Shown one piece after another: positions 34,270-43,168 of a stretch of 64,000 bases of DNA. Each line of letters begins with the position of its first letter. Positions within the stretch are counted from its first letter, which is position 1. The stretch is from Salinibaculum litoreum. Its GTDB lineage: Archaea; Halobacteriota; Halobacteria; Halobacteriales; Haloarculaceae. The notes beneath the pieces are model-generated. The model did no database searches. It saw only the letters and a program-made list of their open reading frames with translations, and was not told the DNA's origin. Made by a program: the position numbers and the translations under genes. The stretch lies in contig CP046866.1 in assembly GCA_009789175.1 (NCBI GenBank), positions 62,001-126,000 on the forward strand, in the 5' to 3' direction.

Positions 34270-35655
34270 ATGACAGACGACGGCGCAGCCGAGGCGATTA
34301 CCTTCGGGACGGACGGGTGGCGAACCACGCTCGAAGACTTCACTGACGAGCGCGTGCGGATGGTCGGACAGGCCGTCGCCCGCTACCTCGACGACGAGGA
34401 AGCGACCGGCCCGGTCGCCGTCGGCTACGATGCACGCGCACACTCCCGGGGGTTCGCTGAAGAACTCGCCCGCGTTCTCGCTGCGAACGGTCGCGACGTA
34501 ACCATCGCCGAGCGCGACTGCCCGACGCCAGTACTGGCCTGGACCGTCGCGAGCGGTGCCTACGCCGGCGGTCTGATGATTACTGCCTCACACAATCCAC
34601 CGGAGTACAACGGCGTGAAGTTCCTCCCCGCGGACGGCACACCCGCACTTCCTGCGGTGACGGACGCACTCGAACAGCGCCTCGCTCCGCCGGAAACGAG
34701 CGGGGAATACGGGACCGTCACCGAACAGGACCTCGTGACGCCCTTCAGCGACCACGCCGTCGACTACGTTACCACGGACCTCGACGGTCTCACGGTGGCC
34801 TACGACGCGATGCACGGGAGCGGCCGCGGCGTCACGGATGCACTCCTGCGCCGGGGCGGGGCCGACGTCGAGCGCCTGCGCTGTGACCGCGACCCGGACT
34901 TTGGCGGGACGGCTCCCGAGCCCGTCCCCGAGCGCGTCGGCGACCTCGTCGAACTGGTGGCCGAGGGCGACGCCGAACTCGGCTTCGTCAACGACGGCGA
35001 CGCCGACAGACTGGGTGTCATCACCCCCGAGCGGGGGATGCTCGACCCCAACGTCTACCTCGCCGTCCTCTATGACTACCTGCTCGAACGGGAGCAGGGG
35101 GATGTCGTCCGGACTGTCTCGACGAGCAGCCTCGTCGACCGAATCGCCGAACGCCACGGGCAGGCGGTCCACGAAACGGCTGTCGGGTTCAAGTGGGTCG
35201 CCGCAGCGATGGGCGAGCAGGACGCTGTCTGTGGCGGCGAAGAGAGTGGCGGCTACGGCATCAGCGCCCACCTCCGCAACAAGGACGGCGTGTTACTGGC
35301 GCTGGTAACCGCTGCTGCACACGTCACGGAGTCACTGGACGACCGGGTCGAGCGCCTGCTCGACGCCCACGGCGAGGTCTGTCAGGACCGTCGGAGCATC
35401 GAATGCCCCGACGACCGCAAGGCCGGGGTGCTCGACGAACTGGAGGCGGCGCTTCCCGACGCCGTCGCCGGGTCTGCCGTCGCCGACGTGAACACCGTCG
35501 ACGGCTTCAAAATCACCCTCGAAGACGGCGGCTGGTTGCTCATTCGGCCCTCGGGGACGGAGCCGAAGCTACGCATCTACGCCGAGGGCGACAGCGACGA
35601 GCGTGTCACGGCACTGCTTGCGGCCGGGCGCGACCTCGTCGAACCGCTCGTGTAG
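34270..35655 (+). CDS. phosphoglucomutase/phosphomannomutase family protein
   Basis: A 461-residue phosphohexomutase, distinct from the GlmM-like enzyme at 30178. The N-terminus ITFGTDGWRTTLEDFTD is PGM/PMM-like. The catalytic serine loop is MITASHNPPEYNGVKF, the metal loop is VNDGDADRLGVI, the sugar loop is CGGEESGGYG, and the phosphate-binding tail is IRPSGTEPKLRIY. It probably interconverts glucose or mannose 1- and 6-phosphates for glycosylation. All motifs are intact. It appears monocistronic. Confidence 0.92.
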   Translation: MTDDGAAEAITFGTDGWRTTLEDFTDERVRMVGQAVARYLDDEEATGPVAVGYDARAHSRGFAEELARVLAANGRDVTIAERDCPTPVLAWTVASGAYAGGLMITASHNPPEYNGVKFLPADGTPALPAVTDALEQRLAPPETSGEYGTVTEQDLVTPFSDHAVDYVTTDLDGLTVAYDAMHGSGRGVTDALLRRGGADVERLRCDRDPDFGGTAPEPVPERVGDLVELVAEGDAELGFVNDGDADRLGVITPERGMLDPNVYLAVLYDYLLEREQGDVVRTVSTSSLVDRIAERHGQAVHETAVGFKWVAAAMGEQDAVCGGEESGGYGISAHLRNKDGVLLALVTAAAHVTESLDDRVERLLDAHGEVCQDRRSIECPDDRKAGVLDELEAALPDAVAGSAVADVNTVDGFKITLEDGGWLLIRPSGTEPKLRIYAEGDSDERVTALLAAGRDLVEPLV

Positions 35656-35767
35656 GCGTTGTGCTGGAAGCAGTGATACCGTGCAGCCGTTCGTTAGGGA
35701 CTGTATTCCGCCCGAGAGAGTGATTAGCGAGCGAGTAACTAACCGAGCGGCGACACCGAACACGGCC

Positions 35768-35956
35768 ATGGGCGATAGCTTGAGCAGCAGCCACGCGGGG
35801 GCGGACACGCTCGATGAGGGGGTCAAACGAACGACTGAGGAGACGGCACCCTACCACTGTCCGGTCTGTGGTGTCCAGCGGCCGGCTACGGACATCCGGT
35901 ACGACCAGCTCGGATACCCCATCTGTCCGGCCTGCTCGTACGCGGCGGGACCCTGA
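35768..35956 (+). CDS. small zinc-ribbon protein
   Basis: A 62-residue protein. The first 30 residues are acidic and probably disordered; the last 30 form a zinc ribbon, CPVC...ATDIRYDQLGYPICPACSY. Such single-ribbon proteins are common in haloarchaea with unknown roles. The start at 35768 gives a plausible N-terminus; upstream in-frame sequence is not coding in style. It converges with the acetyltransferase gene. Confidence 0.7.
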   Translation: MGDSLSSSHAGADTLDEGVKRTTEETAPYHCPVCGVQRPATDIRYDQLGYPICPACSYAAGP

Positions 35957-35984
35957 GCGAAGCCGGTTTCTGGGAGCGACCCAC

Positions 35985-36380
35985 TCACTCGCGGACGCCG
36001 CGGAATCGCCGACGCACCTGCCCGTTGAGCGGTCGCGTATCGAACCCCAGCGTCGTCCAGAACGGTTCCACGTCGGCATCGAACTCGGCGACCAGTCGCG
36101 CCCGGCGGTCGGCGGCCGCCTCCACCAGTGCCGTCCCGATGCCGCGGCCGCGCCGCCCGGGTCTGACGGCAATCGCCGTGATTTCCTCGCCATCGAGTGC
36201 CAGCGCACCGACGACGCGTTCGGCGTCGGACGGGCCGGCGACCGCCACCAGCACGGCATCCCGGTCGATGGCGCTTCGTAGTCGGCCGCTGTCGACGGCA
36301 AGCGCACCGCCATCGAGGACGTTCAACACGTCCGGCAACTCCTCGACAGTCGCCGGCCGCACGCGCACATCGGTAGTCAC
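35985..36380 (-). CDS. GNAT-family N-acetyltransferase
   Basis: A 131-residue GCN5-related acetyltransferase. The acetyl-CoA pyrophosphate-binding motif is ITAIAVRPGRRGRGIGTALVEAA (R/Q-x-x-G-x-G/A), preceded by the beta strands VVGALALDGEE and followed by FWTTLGFDTR. The start is a GTG at 36380, chosen because VRVRPATVEELPDVLNV matches the usual GNAT beginning; the longer frame is low-quality sequence. The acetyl acceptor is unknown. Confidence 0.8.
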   Translation of the reverse strand: MTTDVRVRPATVEELPDVLNVLDGGALAVDSGRLRSAIDRDAVLVAVAGPSDAERVVGALALDGEEITAIAVRPGRRGRGIGTALVEAAADRRARLVAEFDADVEPFWTTLGFDTRPLNGQVRRRFRGVRE

Positions 36381-36553
36381 GTCTCGTGCCCCCGCGACGG
36401 GTGGGATACTCGCAAACCGACCGCCGGCAAACCGGAGCCGACGGGTCGCAACGCCGTGAAAGGGACCGCATGCTGACCGGACATACGGGACCCTACAGTC
36501 GCCAGCAGAAAAGGGATGCTGCCGAGAGCTGCGTCGGGTCGATTTGGGCCAGC

Positions 36554-37354
36554 TTAGCGACGGCCCCGTGGAGTGGTCTCTCCACCCGGTATCGCATCGA
36601 GAAGCGCCCGAAGCGCCGTCGGGTCGACCACCTCCGAGAGGGCATCGAGGTCGGCGGACACATCGTCCCACCGCTGGTTCGCGTGCGCTTGCAGTGTGGC
36701 TTCGTCCACCGTCGGCGGCGCTATCCGCATCGCTGATGAGTCGGTGAGTGTCGCTCTCTGGTAGACCGTCGCCGCGTGGCGACCGAAGCGGGCGAGGTCC
36801 TCGACTGGCGGTCCGTCACAGCCGGCCAGCGTCGCCCCGATGCGGGCGGCGCTCGCACCGAGTTCCCCAGCAGTGTCATCGAGAAACGCAGACGGGTCCC
36901 GGTCGGGTTCGGCCATCGCGTACGTCGCCGCGAACGTCCCGGTAATCGTGTCGAGGGTGTCGGTAAGCACCGCAAAGCACGCGTCACGGGAGGTGTGAGT
37001 GGACCCGCGAAGCGACGAGTACGCGGCTGAATACAGAAAATCCCCGGCGAGAAGCTTGGCGGTTCCCTGGCGCGTGAACAGGTGGGAGGTGGCGTCGGTC
37101 GCTTCCGCGAGCAACTCACACCGGAGTCGGCAGTAGCCGCGAAGCAATTCGATTGCCGCTGCCGCGTCGGCGGGTGCATCTGCGGCATCCGCGTCAGTCA
37201 CCGCATCGTACGTTGCGATGAGGAGTTGCCCGTACCACCGGTCGTCGGCGAGTGCGTCTGCGACCAGTGGCAGTTCGTAGTCCTCGGCATCGTCGAGGAC
37301 GGCCTCGATGCGCGTGTCGATGCCGTGTGTGGCAGGTGGTCGGTCGGCGGTCAT
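36554..37354 (-). CDS. isoprenoid-synthase-fold protein lacking Asp-rich motifs (DUF7114-like)
   Basis: A 266-residue all-helical protein. The segment LAGDFLYSAAYSSL resembles the start of helix D in trans-prenyl diphosphate synthases, and the helix pattern agrees, but neither DDxxD metal-binding motif is present. It is probably a non-catalytic or altered member, in a haloarchaeal family I recall as DUF7114 and sometimes labelled polyprenyl synthetase. The start at 37354 is 4 bases after the MATE stop, so it is the last gene of the TetR-MATE operon. Confidence 0.65.
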   Translation of the reverse strand: MTADRPPATHGIDTRIEAVLDDAEDYELPLVADALADDRWYGQLLIATYDAVTDADAADAPADAAAAIELLRGYCRLRCELLAEATDATSHLFTRQGTAKLLAGDFLYSAAYSSLRGSTHTSRDACFAVLTDTLDTITGTFAATYAMAEPDRDPSAFLDDTAGELGASAARIGATLAGCDGPPVEDLARFGRHAATVYQRATLTDSSAMRIAPPTVDEATLQAHANQRWDDVSADLDALSEVVDPTALRALLDAIPGGETTPRGRR

Positions 37355-37358
37355 CGTC

Positions 37359-38786
37359 TCAGTCGTCCCCCGTCGAGGTGTCGGCTGGCACGTCGACACC
37401 GGGCTGTGTCAGGTCGCCCGTGCGCCACGTGCCGCGTCGGTACCACAGGTAGGCGATCACAGCACCGGCGACGTTCGAGATGGCGAAAGCGAGCCAGATA
37501 CCGGTCCGACCGACGATGTCAGCCGAAAGCCACGCGATAGGGAACCGGATGACGCCCATCATCACCACGGAGATGGCGGCGGCAGTCAGCGTCTTCCCGG
37601 CCCCGCGGAAGCTGCCGGTGTAGGCGCGCATGATGCCGATGAACCCGAAGGTCAACGCGACGTATCGCAGGAACTCCGTCGTGATGGCGACGACTTCGGG
37701 GTCTGTGGTGAACACGTCGGCGATAGGCGACGCGCCGACCCAGACGAGGATGCCGCCGGCGGAGAGAACGACGAACAGCACCTTCGCAGCGAGCGTCGCA
37801 GCCTGTTCGGCCCGGTCGGGTGCGTCCGCGCCGATGTTCTGACCGGTCATCGTCTCGACGCCGCGGGCGACGGCAATCGCCGGCAGGAAGATGACCGAGA
37901 ACACCCGGGTCCCGATGCCGTAGGCGGCGACGACGGGGTCCGGGAAGAGCGCGACGATGAACAGAAGCAGGTTCATCGACAGCGCCCGGCCGGTTCCCTC
38001 GATAGACGCCGGCAGCCCGATGCGGACCAGTCGGCGCAGGTAGGTCAGGTCCGGCACCATGTCCGCGAGCCGAATCTGGACGCCACGCGTCCCACGGAAC
38101 ATGATGACGAGACCGACCACCAGCGCGAGTCCCCGCGAGAAGACGGTGGCGACGGCCGCCCCCTCGATACCCATCTCGGGGAACGGACCCCAGCCGAAGA
38201 TGACGAACGGGTCCAGCACGATGTTCAACACGACCGAGCCGAACATGACGAGCATTGGCGTGATGGTGTCACCGTACCCGCGCATCAACGCGATGAACAC
38301 GAAAAAGCCGAACATGAACGCCAGGCCGAGGGAGATGACCTCCATGTAGCTGGCGGCCATCGGCAACACGTCCGGCGAGGCACCCATGACGCCGAGGAAC
38401 TGCTCGACGAGGAAGAACCCGAATACGCCAAGCAGTATCGACGCAAGCAACGCGAAGGTCATCGTCTGGGAGGCCGCGTACTCGGCGTCGCGGTCACGGC
38501 CCGCACCGGTGTACTGGGCAACGAGGACGCTGCCGGCCACCGACAGCCCCATCCCCAGCGAGATGAGCAAAAAGACCATCGGGAACGCAAAGGAGATGGC
38601 CGCCAGCGCGTCGGTGCTGTACTGCCCCAGCCAGAAGGTGTCTGCGAGGTTGTAGGCCGTCTGGAACAGGTTCGTGACGACGATAGGCATCGCCAGGAAA
38701 AAGAGTGGCTTGCCGATGCTCCCGGTGGTGAGGTCGAACTCCTCTGGCCCCTTGAACAGGCCACGGACGCGTTCGAACCAGCTCAC
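37359..38786 (-). CDS. MATE-family efflux transporter
   Basis: A 475-residue transporter with 12 membrane helices in two bundles of six. The N-terminus GSIGKPLFFLAMPIVVTNLFQTAYNLADTFWLGQ is the MATE signature, repeated in the second half (LVRIGLPASIEGTGRALSMNLLLF). It exports drugs or metabolites in exchange for sodium or protons. It overlaps the TetR gene by 4 bases, so the two are co-transcribed, and the TetR protein probably controls its expression. Confidence 0.94.
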   Translation of the reverse strand: MSWFERVRGLFKGPEEFDLTTGSIGKPLFFLAMPIVVTNLFQTAYNLADTFWLGQYSTDALAAISFAFPMVFLLISLGMGLSVAGSVLVAQYTGAGRDRDAEYAASQTMTFALLASILLGVFGFFLVEQFLGVMGASPDVLPMAASYMEVISLGLAFMFGFFVFIALMRGYGDTITPMLVMFGSVVLNIVLDPFVIFGWGPFPEMGIEGAAVATVFSRGLALVVGLVIMFRGTRGVQIRLADMVPDLTYLRRLVRIGLPASIEGTGRALSMNLLLFIVALFPDPVVAAYGIGTRVFSVIFLPAIAVARGVETMTGQNIGADAPDRAEQAATLAAKVLFVVLSAGGILVWVGASPIADVFTTDPEVVAITTEFLRYVALTFGFIGIMRAYTGSFRGAGKTLTAAAISVVMMGVIRFPIAWLSADIVGRTGIWLAFAISNVAGAVIAYLWYRRGTWRTGDLTQPGVDVPADTSTGDD

Positions 38787-39376
38787 TGTGCCACCTCCGC
38801 CGTCTCGCCGGCGAGCAGGTGGCTACGGACGTATCGCTCGATGGACTCCCGCAGGCAGTCCGGCGACCGGTCGACCGAGACCTGCCGTGTTCGCGCGCCC
38901 GTGACCGCCGTCGTGAGAAACTCGGCAGCGACTGCCGGGTCGACACGCTCGTCGACGGTCCCCTCCTCGATGCCGGCCGCGATAGTCTCCCGGAACTGCT
39001 CGTAGAGGTACTCGTCGAACTCGGCGAGGCGGTCACGGATAGCGTCGTCGTAGGGTGCCTGTGCCTTCACTTCGAGCATCGCTGTCCGAAACGGCCTGTC
39101 CGGCGTCGTCTCGTCGGCGAGAACCGTCTCCAGCAGTTCGAACAGTCGGCGACGCGGCGTCTCTGCGTCGGGTTCGAGATGTGCCGTGTACCGGCTGTAC
39201 AGATACTCCAGAAACTCCGTGAAGAGATTCTCCTTGCTGCCGTAGTGGTAGTGAATCGACGCTTTGCTCACGTCCGCTTCGGCAGCGATATCCTGCAGCG
39301 TCAAAGCGGCGTACCCGTGGTCACACAGCGCCTGGTAGGTCGCGTCCAGAATCTCGGTCGCGGGGTCGTCGTTCAT
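38783..39376 (-). CDS. TetR-family transcriptional repressor
   Basis: A 197-residue regulator. The N-terminal TetR helix-turn-helix is TLQDIAAEADVSKASIHYHYGSKENLFTEFL; the rest is the helical ligand-binding and dimer domain. It heads an operon with MATE and the isoprenoid-synthase-like gene. The start at 39376 is supported by a minus-strand TTTTTGAC (about 39410-39416). An operator-like sequence overlaps that promoter and recurs at the 40587 gene, so it probably represses both. Confidence 0.92.
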   Translation of the reverse strand: MNDDPATEILDATYQALCDHGYAALTLQDIAAEADVSKASIHYHYGSKENLFTEFLEYLYSRYTAHLEPDAETPRRRLFELLETVLADETTPDRPFRTAMLEVKAQAPYDDAIRDRLAEFDEYLYEQFRETIAAGIEEGTVDERVDPAVAAEFLTTAVTGARTRQVSVDRSPDCLRESIERYVRSHLLAGETAEVAQ

Positions 39377-39391
39377 CTCGCTCTCGGCAGC

Positions 39392-39416
39392 ACTTACTGA
39401 CTGGTTAGTCAAAAAC
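39392..39416 (-). promoter_or_regulatory. TetR-type operator over the tetR-MATE promoter
   Basis: On the minus strand TTTTTGACTAACCAGTCAGTAAGT covers the TATA-like element and the bases after it. TGACT-GGTT-AGTCA (39398-39411, plus strand) is a perfect inverted repeat. The 10-mer GTCAGTAAGT and the flanking TTTTT recur at the same position relative to the start in the promoter of the gene at 40177-40587. Confidence 0.6.
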
Positions 39417-39545
39417 ATTCTGGAAGCAAATCCCTGTCGTCACTCACCACAGGAAGAGTGGTTTCTACAGTCAGTCGCCAGTTACAGACGTAGCGATACG
39501 CGGGGTAGCAAAACCGTTATCCGACCATGGTAAAACCAATAGTCA

Positions 39546-40136
39546 ATGGCCGACCCGACAGACCGCACCTTCTCGGACGTGGACGAGGAGATTATGCAGG
39601 CGACGTATGCGGCGCTCTGTCAACACGGCTACGCCGACCTGACGATGCAGGACATCGCCGACGAGTACGGCAAGTCGACTGCCGCAATCCACTATCACTA
39701 CGATACGAAGGAGACGCTGCTTGCCACCTTCCTCGACTATCTCCTCCAGCAGTTCGTCGATTCGATGCACGATATCGAGACGACGGACCCGGAGCAGCGA
39801 CTGGAACTGTTACTTGACGAGTTGCTCGTCACGCTCAAGGACAACCAGGACCTGTCGGTCGCGCTGCTGGAGATGCGGAGTCAGGCACCGTACGAAGCGG
39901 CCTTCAGAGAACGCTTCGAGCAAAACGACGAGTACATTCAGTACACGCTCAAGGCAGTCGTCAACCACGGCATCGACGAGGGAACGTTCAACGATGTCGA
40001 CGCTGCACGCGTCACCGACTCGCTGCTGTCGATAGTCGACGGCGGCCGGACGCGAGCGGTCGTCCTGGACGACCCCGAGGCGCTTGATGTCGCCAGACGA
40101 ACCGCCAGCGAGTATATCGAGGCGACCTTGCTGTAA
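39546..40136 (+). CDS. TetR-family transcriptional regulator, paralogue
   Basis: A 196-residue regulator, a paralogue of the TetR at 38783. The helix-turn-helix is TMQDIADEYGKSTAAIHYHYDTKETLLATFL, and both share ALLEMRSQAPY-like sequence in the ligand domain (MLEVKAQAPYDDA against LLEMRSQAPYEAA). It diverges from the first TetR, and 170 bases lie between the two starts. Its own promoter region contains the palindrome ACCATGGT (39524-39531), not the shared operator, so it may answer to a different signal. Confidence 0.9.
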   Translation: MADPTDRTFSDVDEEIMQATYAALCQHGYADLTMQDIADEYGKSTAAIHYHYDTKETLLATFLDYLLQQFVDSMHDIETTDPEQRLELLLDELLVTLKDNQDLSVALLEMRSQAPYEAAFRERFEQNDEYIQYTLKAVVNHGIDEGTFNDVDAARVTDSLLSIVDGGRTRAVVLDDPEALDVARRTASEYIEATLL

Positions 40137-40176
40137 TTCGACACTCAGGCACTGAGATAGCGGGTTCCTCCGGATG

Positions 40177-40587
40177 TCACTCCTCGCTGCGGCCGGGTGC
40201 AGCCGGCAGTTCCGCCGAACACCACTGACAAAAGTCCAGGTCCGTATCGAGTTCTTTCCCGCAGTCGGGGCACCGTGTGAGTTGTGACGGCGGTGTCGTT
40301 GCAAGCCGGGCGACCACGTTGTGTGCCCGGGCCAGCAGGTAGGCGTCGACGACGCTCAGGCTGCCCACAACGAAAGCGGGGACGAACGCGGTCCGGTCGA
40401 CAGCCTGGCCTGCGAGGAGTGCGTCGATAGCCGACTGGTCCACGAACACCACGGTGACACCGACCACCAGTAACAGCCAGCCCAGTGCGCGCCGCCACCG
40501 GCGGAGATAGACGTGGCCCAGCCCCGTAGCCAGCACCGCGAGCACCGCTGCCAGCCACGGCCGCTTCTTCGAGATGGACTGACTCAT
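40177..40587 (-). CDS. small membrane protein with C-terminal zinc ribbon (DUF7575-like)
   Basis: A 136-residue protein. Two or three membrane helices lie at about 10-28 (LAAVLAVLATGLGHVYL), 33-50 and 66-86, followed by a cytoplasmic zinc ribbon, CPDCGKELDTDLDFCQWCSAEL. The GLGHVYLRRWRRALGW stretch is typical of small TM2/zinc-ribbon proteins. Its promoter carries the same TetR-type operator as the MATE operon, which suggests co-regulation. Function unknown. Confidence 0.8.
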   Translation of the reverse strand: MSQSISKKRPWLAAVLAVLATGLGHVYLRRWRRALGWLLLVVGVTVVFVDQSAIDALLAGQAVDRTAFVPAFVVGSLSVVDAYLLARAHNVVARLATTPPSQLTRCPDCGKELDTDLDFCQWCSAELPAAPGRSEE

Positions 40588-40593
40588 ACCGGA

Positions 40594-40618
40594 ACTTACT
40601 GACCAGTAAGTAAAAAGT
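40594..40618 (-). promoter_or_regulatory. TetR-type operator, second site
   Basis: ACTTACTG-AC-CAGTAAGT (40594-40611) is a perfect 8-bp inverted repeat. On the minus strand it follows TTTTTACTTAC and lies between the TATA-like element and the start at 40587. It shares the 10-mer GTCAGTAAGT and the T-tract with the site at 39392-39416. Confidence 0.65.
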
Positions 40619-40770
40619 CTTGCCGACCGGCCATGGGGAGCCTCAGCTCACCGTTCTTGTGTGCCAGCTGGTGGGGCAGTGACCGCCGCGTTCGGGCTGC
40701 GCGTGGGACTCTCACCCACAGCCGGGCGGTTTGACAACGCTTTAGCCACCCATTCGCCTGTCTCTCCCCA

Positions 40771-41958
40771 ATGAGTTACCGCATCGGACTCGTCGGCAAG
40801 CCGTCTGTCGGCAAGTCCACCTTCTTCAACGCAGCGACGATGAACGACGTACCGGAGGGGGCGTACCCCTTCACGACCATCGACCCGTCGATGGGCGAGG
40901 CCTACGTCCGCGTGGAGTGTGCCGGCCCGGAGTTCGACCACGACTGCACGCCCAATCACGGCTACTGCCAGGATGGCGTCCGCTTCGTCCCGACGAAACT
41001 CGTCGACGTAGCCGGCCTCGTTCCCGGTGCCCACGAGGGGAAAGGGCTGGGAAACCAGTTTCTCACCGACCTCAACGAGGCCGACGTGTTGATTCACGTC
41101 GTGGATTTCACCGGCGAGACGGACCTCGAAGGCGAGCCCACCGACGACCACGACCCGCGCGAGGATATCGACTTCCTCGAAGAGGAACTGGACATGTGGT
41201 ATCTGGACGTGCTGGAGAAGGGTATCGAGCGGTACCACTCCGGCTATCAGGGTGAGGACAAAGCCATCGAGACGGACCTCGCCGAACAGATGTCCGCCTT
41301 CGGCATCACCGAGGACGAGGTCAAACAGGTGGTACTCGCACTGGAGTTGGAACTGGACCCGGACACATGGGACGAAGACGACAAGGCAGAACTCGCCCGT
41401 GAGATTCGCATCCGGACGAAGCCGATGGTCGTCGCCGCGAACAAGATGGATACCGCCGCGGCACAGGCCAACTGGGAGGAGATTACGGCCGACCCCGACT
41501 ACGACCACCTCACCTTCGTCCCCGTTTCGGCCCACGCGGAGAAAGCGCTGAAAAACGGCAACGAGCAGGGCGTGTTGGACTATCGCGCCGGCGACGAGAG
41601 CTTCGAGGTGACTGCGGACATCCCGGCGGCGAAACGCGAGGGTCTGGAACAGATTCGGGAGTTCGTCGACGCCTACGGCGGGACCGGCGTCCAGCAGGCA
41701 CTGGAGACTGCACTCTTCGAGGAACTGGACGCCATCGCCGTCTTCCCCGGCGCGCGCAACCCGACCGACGAGAAGTCCTTCCTGCAGGACTGTTTCGTCC
41801 TCCCCGACGGCTCGACGGCCGAGGACTTCGCGTATTTCCTGCACTCGGATATCGGCGAGGGCTTCCTGCACGCCCACGACGTACGCACCGAACGCCAGAT
41901 TGGCGCGGACACGGAACTGGACCACCGCGACGTGGTCGAGATTACGACGACCAACTGA
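40771..41958 (+). CDS. ychF: YchF/OLA1-type GTPase or ATPase
   Basis: A 395-residue OBG-family NTPase. G1 is GKPSVGKSTFFNA, G3 is LVDVAGLVPGAHEGKGLGNQF, and G4-like NKMD is in VAANKMDTAAA. The C-terminus is a TGS domain (DCFVLPDGSTAEDFAYFLHSDIGEGF). It binds ribosomes and is linked to stress response. TTTAGCC near 40741 gives a leaderless start. A hairpin with GTGGG/CCCAC arms (40703-40719) lies in the divergent region upstream. Confidence 0.93.
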   Translation: MSYRIGLVGKPSVGKSTFFNAATMNDVPEGAYPFTTIDPSMGEAYVRVECAGPEFDHDCTPNHGYCQDGVRFVPTKLVDVAGLVPGAHEGKGLGNQFLTDLNEADVLIHVVDFTGETDLEGEPTDDHDPREDIDFLEEELDMWYLDVLEKGIERYHSGYQGEDKAIETDLAEQMSAFGITEDEVKQVVLALELELDPDTWDEDDKAELAREIRIRTKPMVVAANKMDTAAAQANWEEITADPDYDHLTFVPVSAHAEKALKNGNEQGVLDYRAGDESFEVTADIPAAKREGLEQIREFVDAYGGTGVQQALETALFEELDAIAVFPGARNPTDEKSFLQDCFVLPDGSTAEDFAYFLHSDIGEGFLHAHDVRTERQIGADTELDHRDVVEITTTN

Positions 41959-42058
41959 GCGGTGCCGACAGCGAGTCCGACAGGGTGACACCGGCCAGCC
42001 GAGAGTGGTCGGCGAACCGAAGTATTCATCGGCGACGGCACCGAGTACAAGACAACCC

Positions 42059-42391
42059 ATGAGCCACGTGTCTACGGCGGAGTTGGTCGAACAGTTGGAG
42101 CGTGAGGACGAACACTACGCCGAGGTACTCAGCGAGGATTCGGTCCGGGCAGAGGTCGCCCGGTTTCCAAACCCCGCGCCAAAGACCCCACACAGGGAAG
42201 ACGAACTCTACTTTATCATCTCGGGGTCGGGGACGGTCCACGTCGGAGAGGAGACCTACTCCGTCGAGGACGGCGACGTGGTCTACGTCGAGCGGGGTCG
42301 GGAACACGACTTCGTCGATATCGAGGAGGAAATTACCGCCCTGGTCATCTTCGCGGACACAGAGGAGTCCGTCATCGACCGAACGTCCTGA
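42059..42391 (+). CDS. cupin-domain protein
   Basis: A 110-residue single-domain cupin. Motif 1 reads EDELYFIISGSGTVHVGEETYSVEDGDVVYVERG and motif 2 is REHDFVDIEEE. Metal ligands are weakly conserved: the usual HxH of motif 1 is replaced by acidic and hydrophobic residues, so the active metal site is uncertain. The start at 42059 follows a TATTCATC element about 35 bases upstream. It stands alone after ychF. It may be a small-molecule isomerase, dioxygenase or binding protein. Confidence 0.85.
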   Translation: MSHVSTAELVEQLEREDEHYAEVLSEDSVRAEVARFPNPAPKTPHREDELYFIISGSGTVHVGEETYSVEDGDVVYVERGREHDFVDIEEEITALVIFADTEESVIDRTS

Positions 42392-42464
42392 GACTGCCGT
42401 CATCTCGGACATCTCACGGCGGCCCAACATTTGATTTGGGACCGTCCCGACAGTCAGACACACT

Positions 42465-42941
42465 GTGGTCGAACGCCATACAGTCGAGAACCCACATCAC
42501 AATCCGACAGACATCCCACCGGAGAACGTCGAGCGACAGGGCGACGACGAACTCTCCGTCTTCGAGTGGTACTGCCCGGACTGCGAGGAGTGGCTGGGAT
42601 GGCCAGCCGTCGCCGGCCAGCCAGCCACGCTCTGTGAGGAGCCCACCGAGTGTCCACACGCCGACCAATCGGGGGCCGCCTGTGGACACGTCGTCTGTGA
42701 CCGCTGTGGGGCACTGGCCGACAGCCACGAGTGGGTGCTGGAAGGCGAGCAGGCAGGCACCGTCGCACGACAGATTTTCGACGCCAATCCCGACCCCGAG
42801 ACGGCCATCAGACAGGCGCTGCTCGAGGACCTCCAGCGGGTCACGCAGGGTGCCGACGTCGAAGATATCGTCGAGGAACGTCGGGACCTCTTCGAGGAGT
42901 ACACCGAGTCGGTCGATGCCGACAGTGACGAGGGCGAGTAG
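42465..42941 (+). CDS. Cys-rich zinc-binding protein of unknown function
   Basis: A 158-residue acidic protein. Cysteines form CPDC (about 37-40), then C57, C63, C73 and CDRC (78-81), with nearby histidines, so one or two zinc sites are likely. The C-terminal 60 residues are a charged helical region. The start is a GTG at 42465; no other start fits the coding character better. I do not recognise the family. It converges with samp2. Confidence 0.65.
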   Translation: MVERHTVENPHHNPTDIPPENVERQGDDELSVFEWYCPDCEEWLGWPAVAGQPATLCEEPTECPHADQSGAACGHVVCDRCGALADSHEWVLEGEQAGTVARQIFDANPDPETAIRQALLEDLQRVTQGADVEDIVEERRDLFEEYTESVDADSDEGE

Positions 42942-42964
42942 TCGCCGCTGAGTGACGAGTGAGA

Positions 42965-43168
42965 TTAGCCGCCTTTGATGAGTCTGACCACGCGGACGCG
43001 CTCGACGCTGTCGTCGACGTCGGCATCCTCGGGGACGGGACTGCCGCCGACGGTCAGTGTCACCTCGTGGGGACTCACCTCAAAGGGTGCGAGCAGGTCG
43101 CCGTACGTCGTGTCCGCACCCACGGGGACCTCTTCGCTGCCCTCGCCGACGAGTTCGACCGTGACCAT
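42965..43168 (-). CDS. samp2: ubiquitin-like small archaeal modifier protein SAMP2
   Basis: A 67-residue beta-grasp protein ending in KGG. It closely matches, from memory, SAMP2 of Haloferax volcanii (shared pattern VTVEVVGE...SPHEVTV..G.PVPED...V.RVKVLRLIKGG). SAMP2 is adenylated by the E1-like UbaA, then is either conjugated to lysines of target proteins or thiocarboxylated for 2-thiolation of wobble uridine in tRNA. The length and C-terminal GG are intact. It diverges from rfcS across 91 bases. Confidence 0.92.
   Translation of the reverse strand: MVTVELVGEGSEEVPVGADTTYGDLLAPFEVSPHEVTLTVGGSPVPEDADVDDSVERVRVVRLIKGG

Noticed and set aside
40648..42060. 470-residue minus-strand open frame across ychF
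   Set aside because: It is an exact shadow of ychF, with no motif and Val/Arg-rich composition typical of antisense frames in GC-rich DNA.
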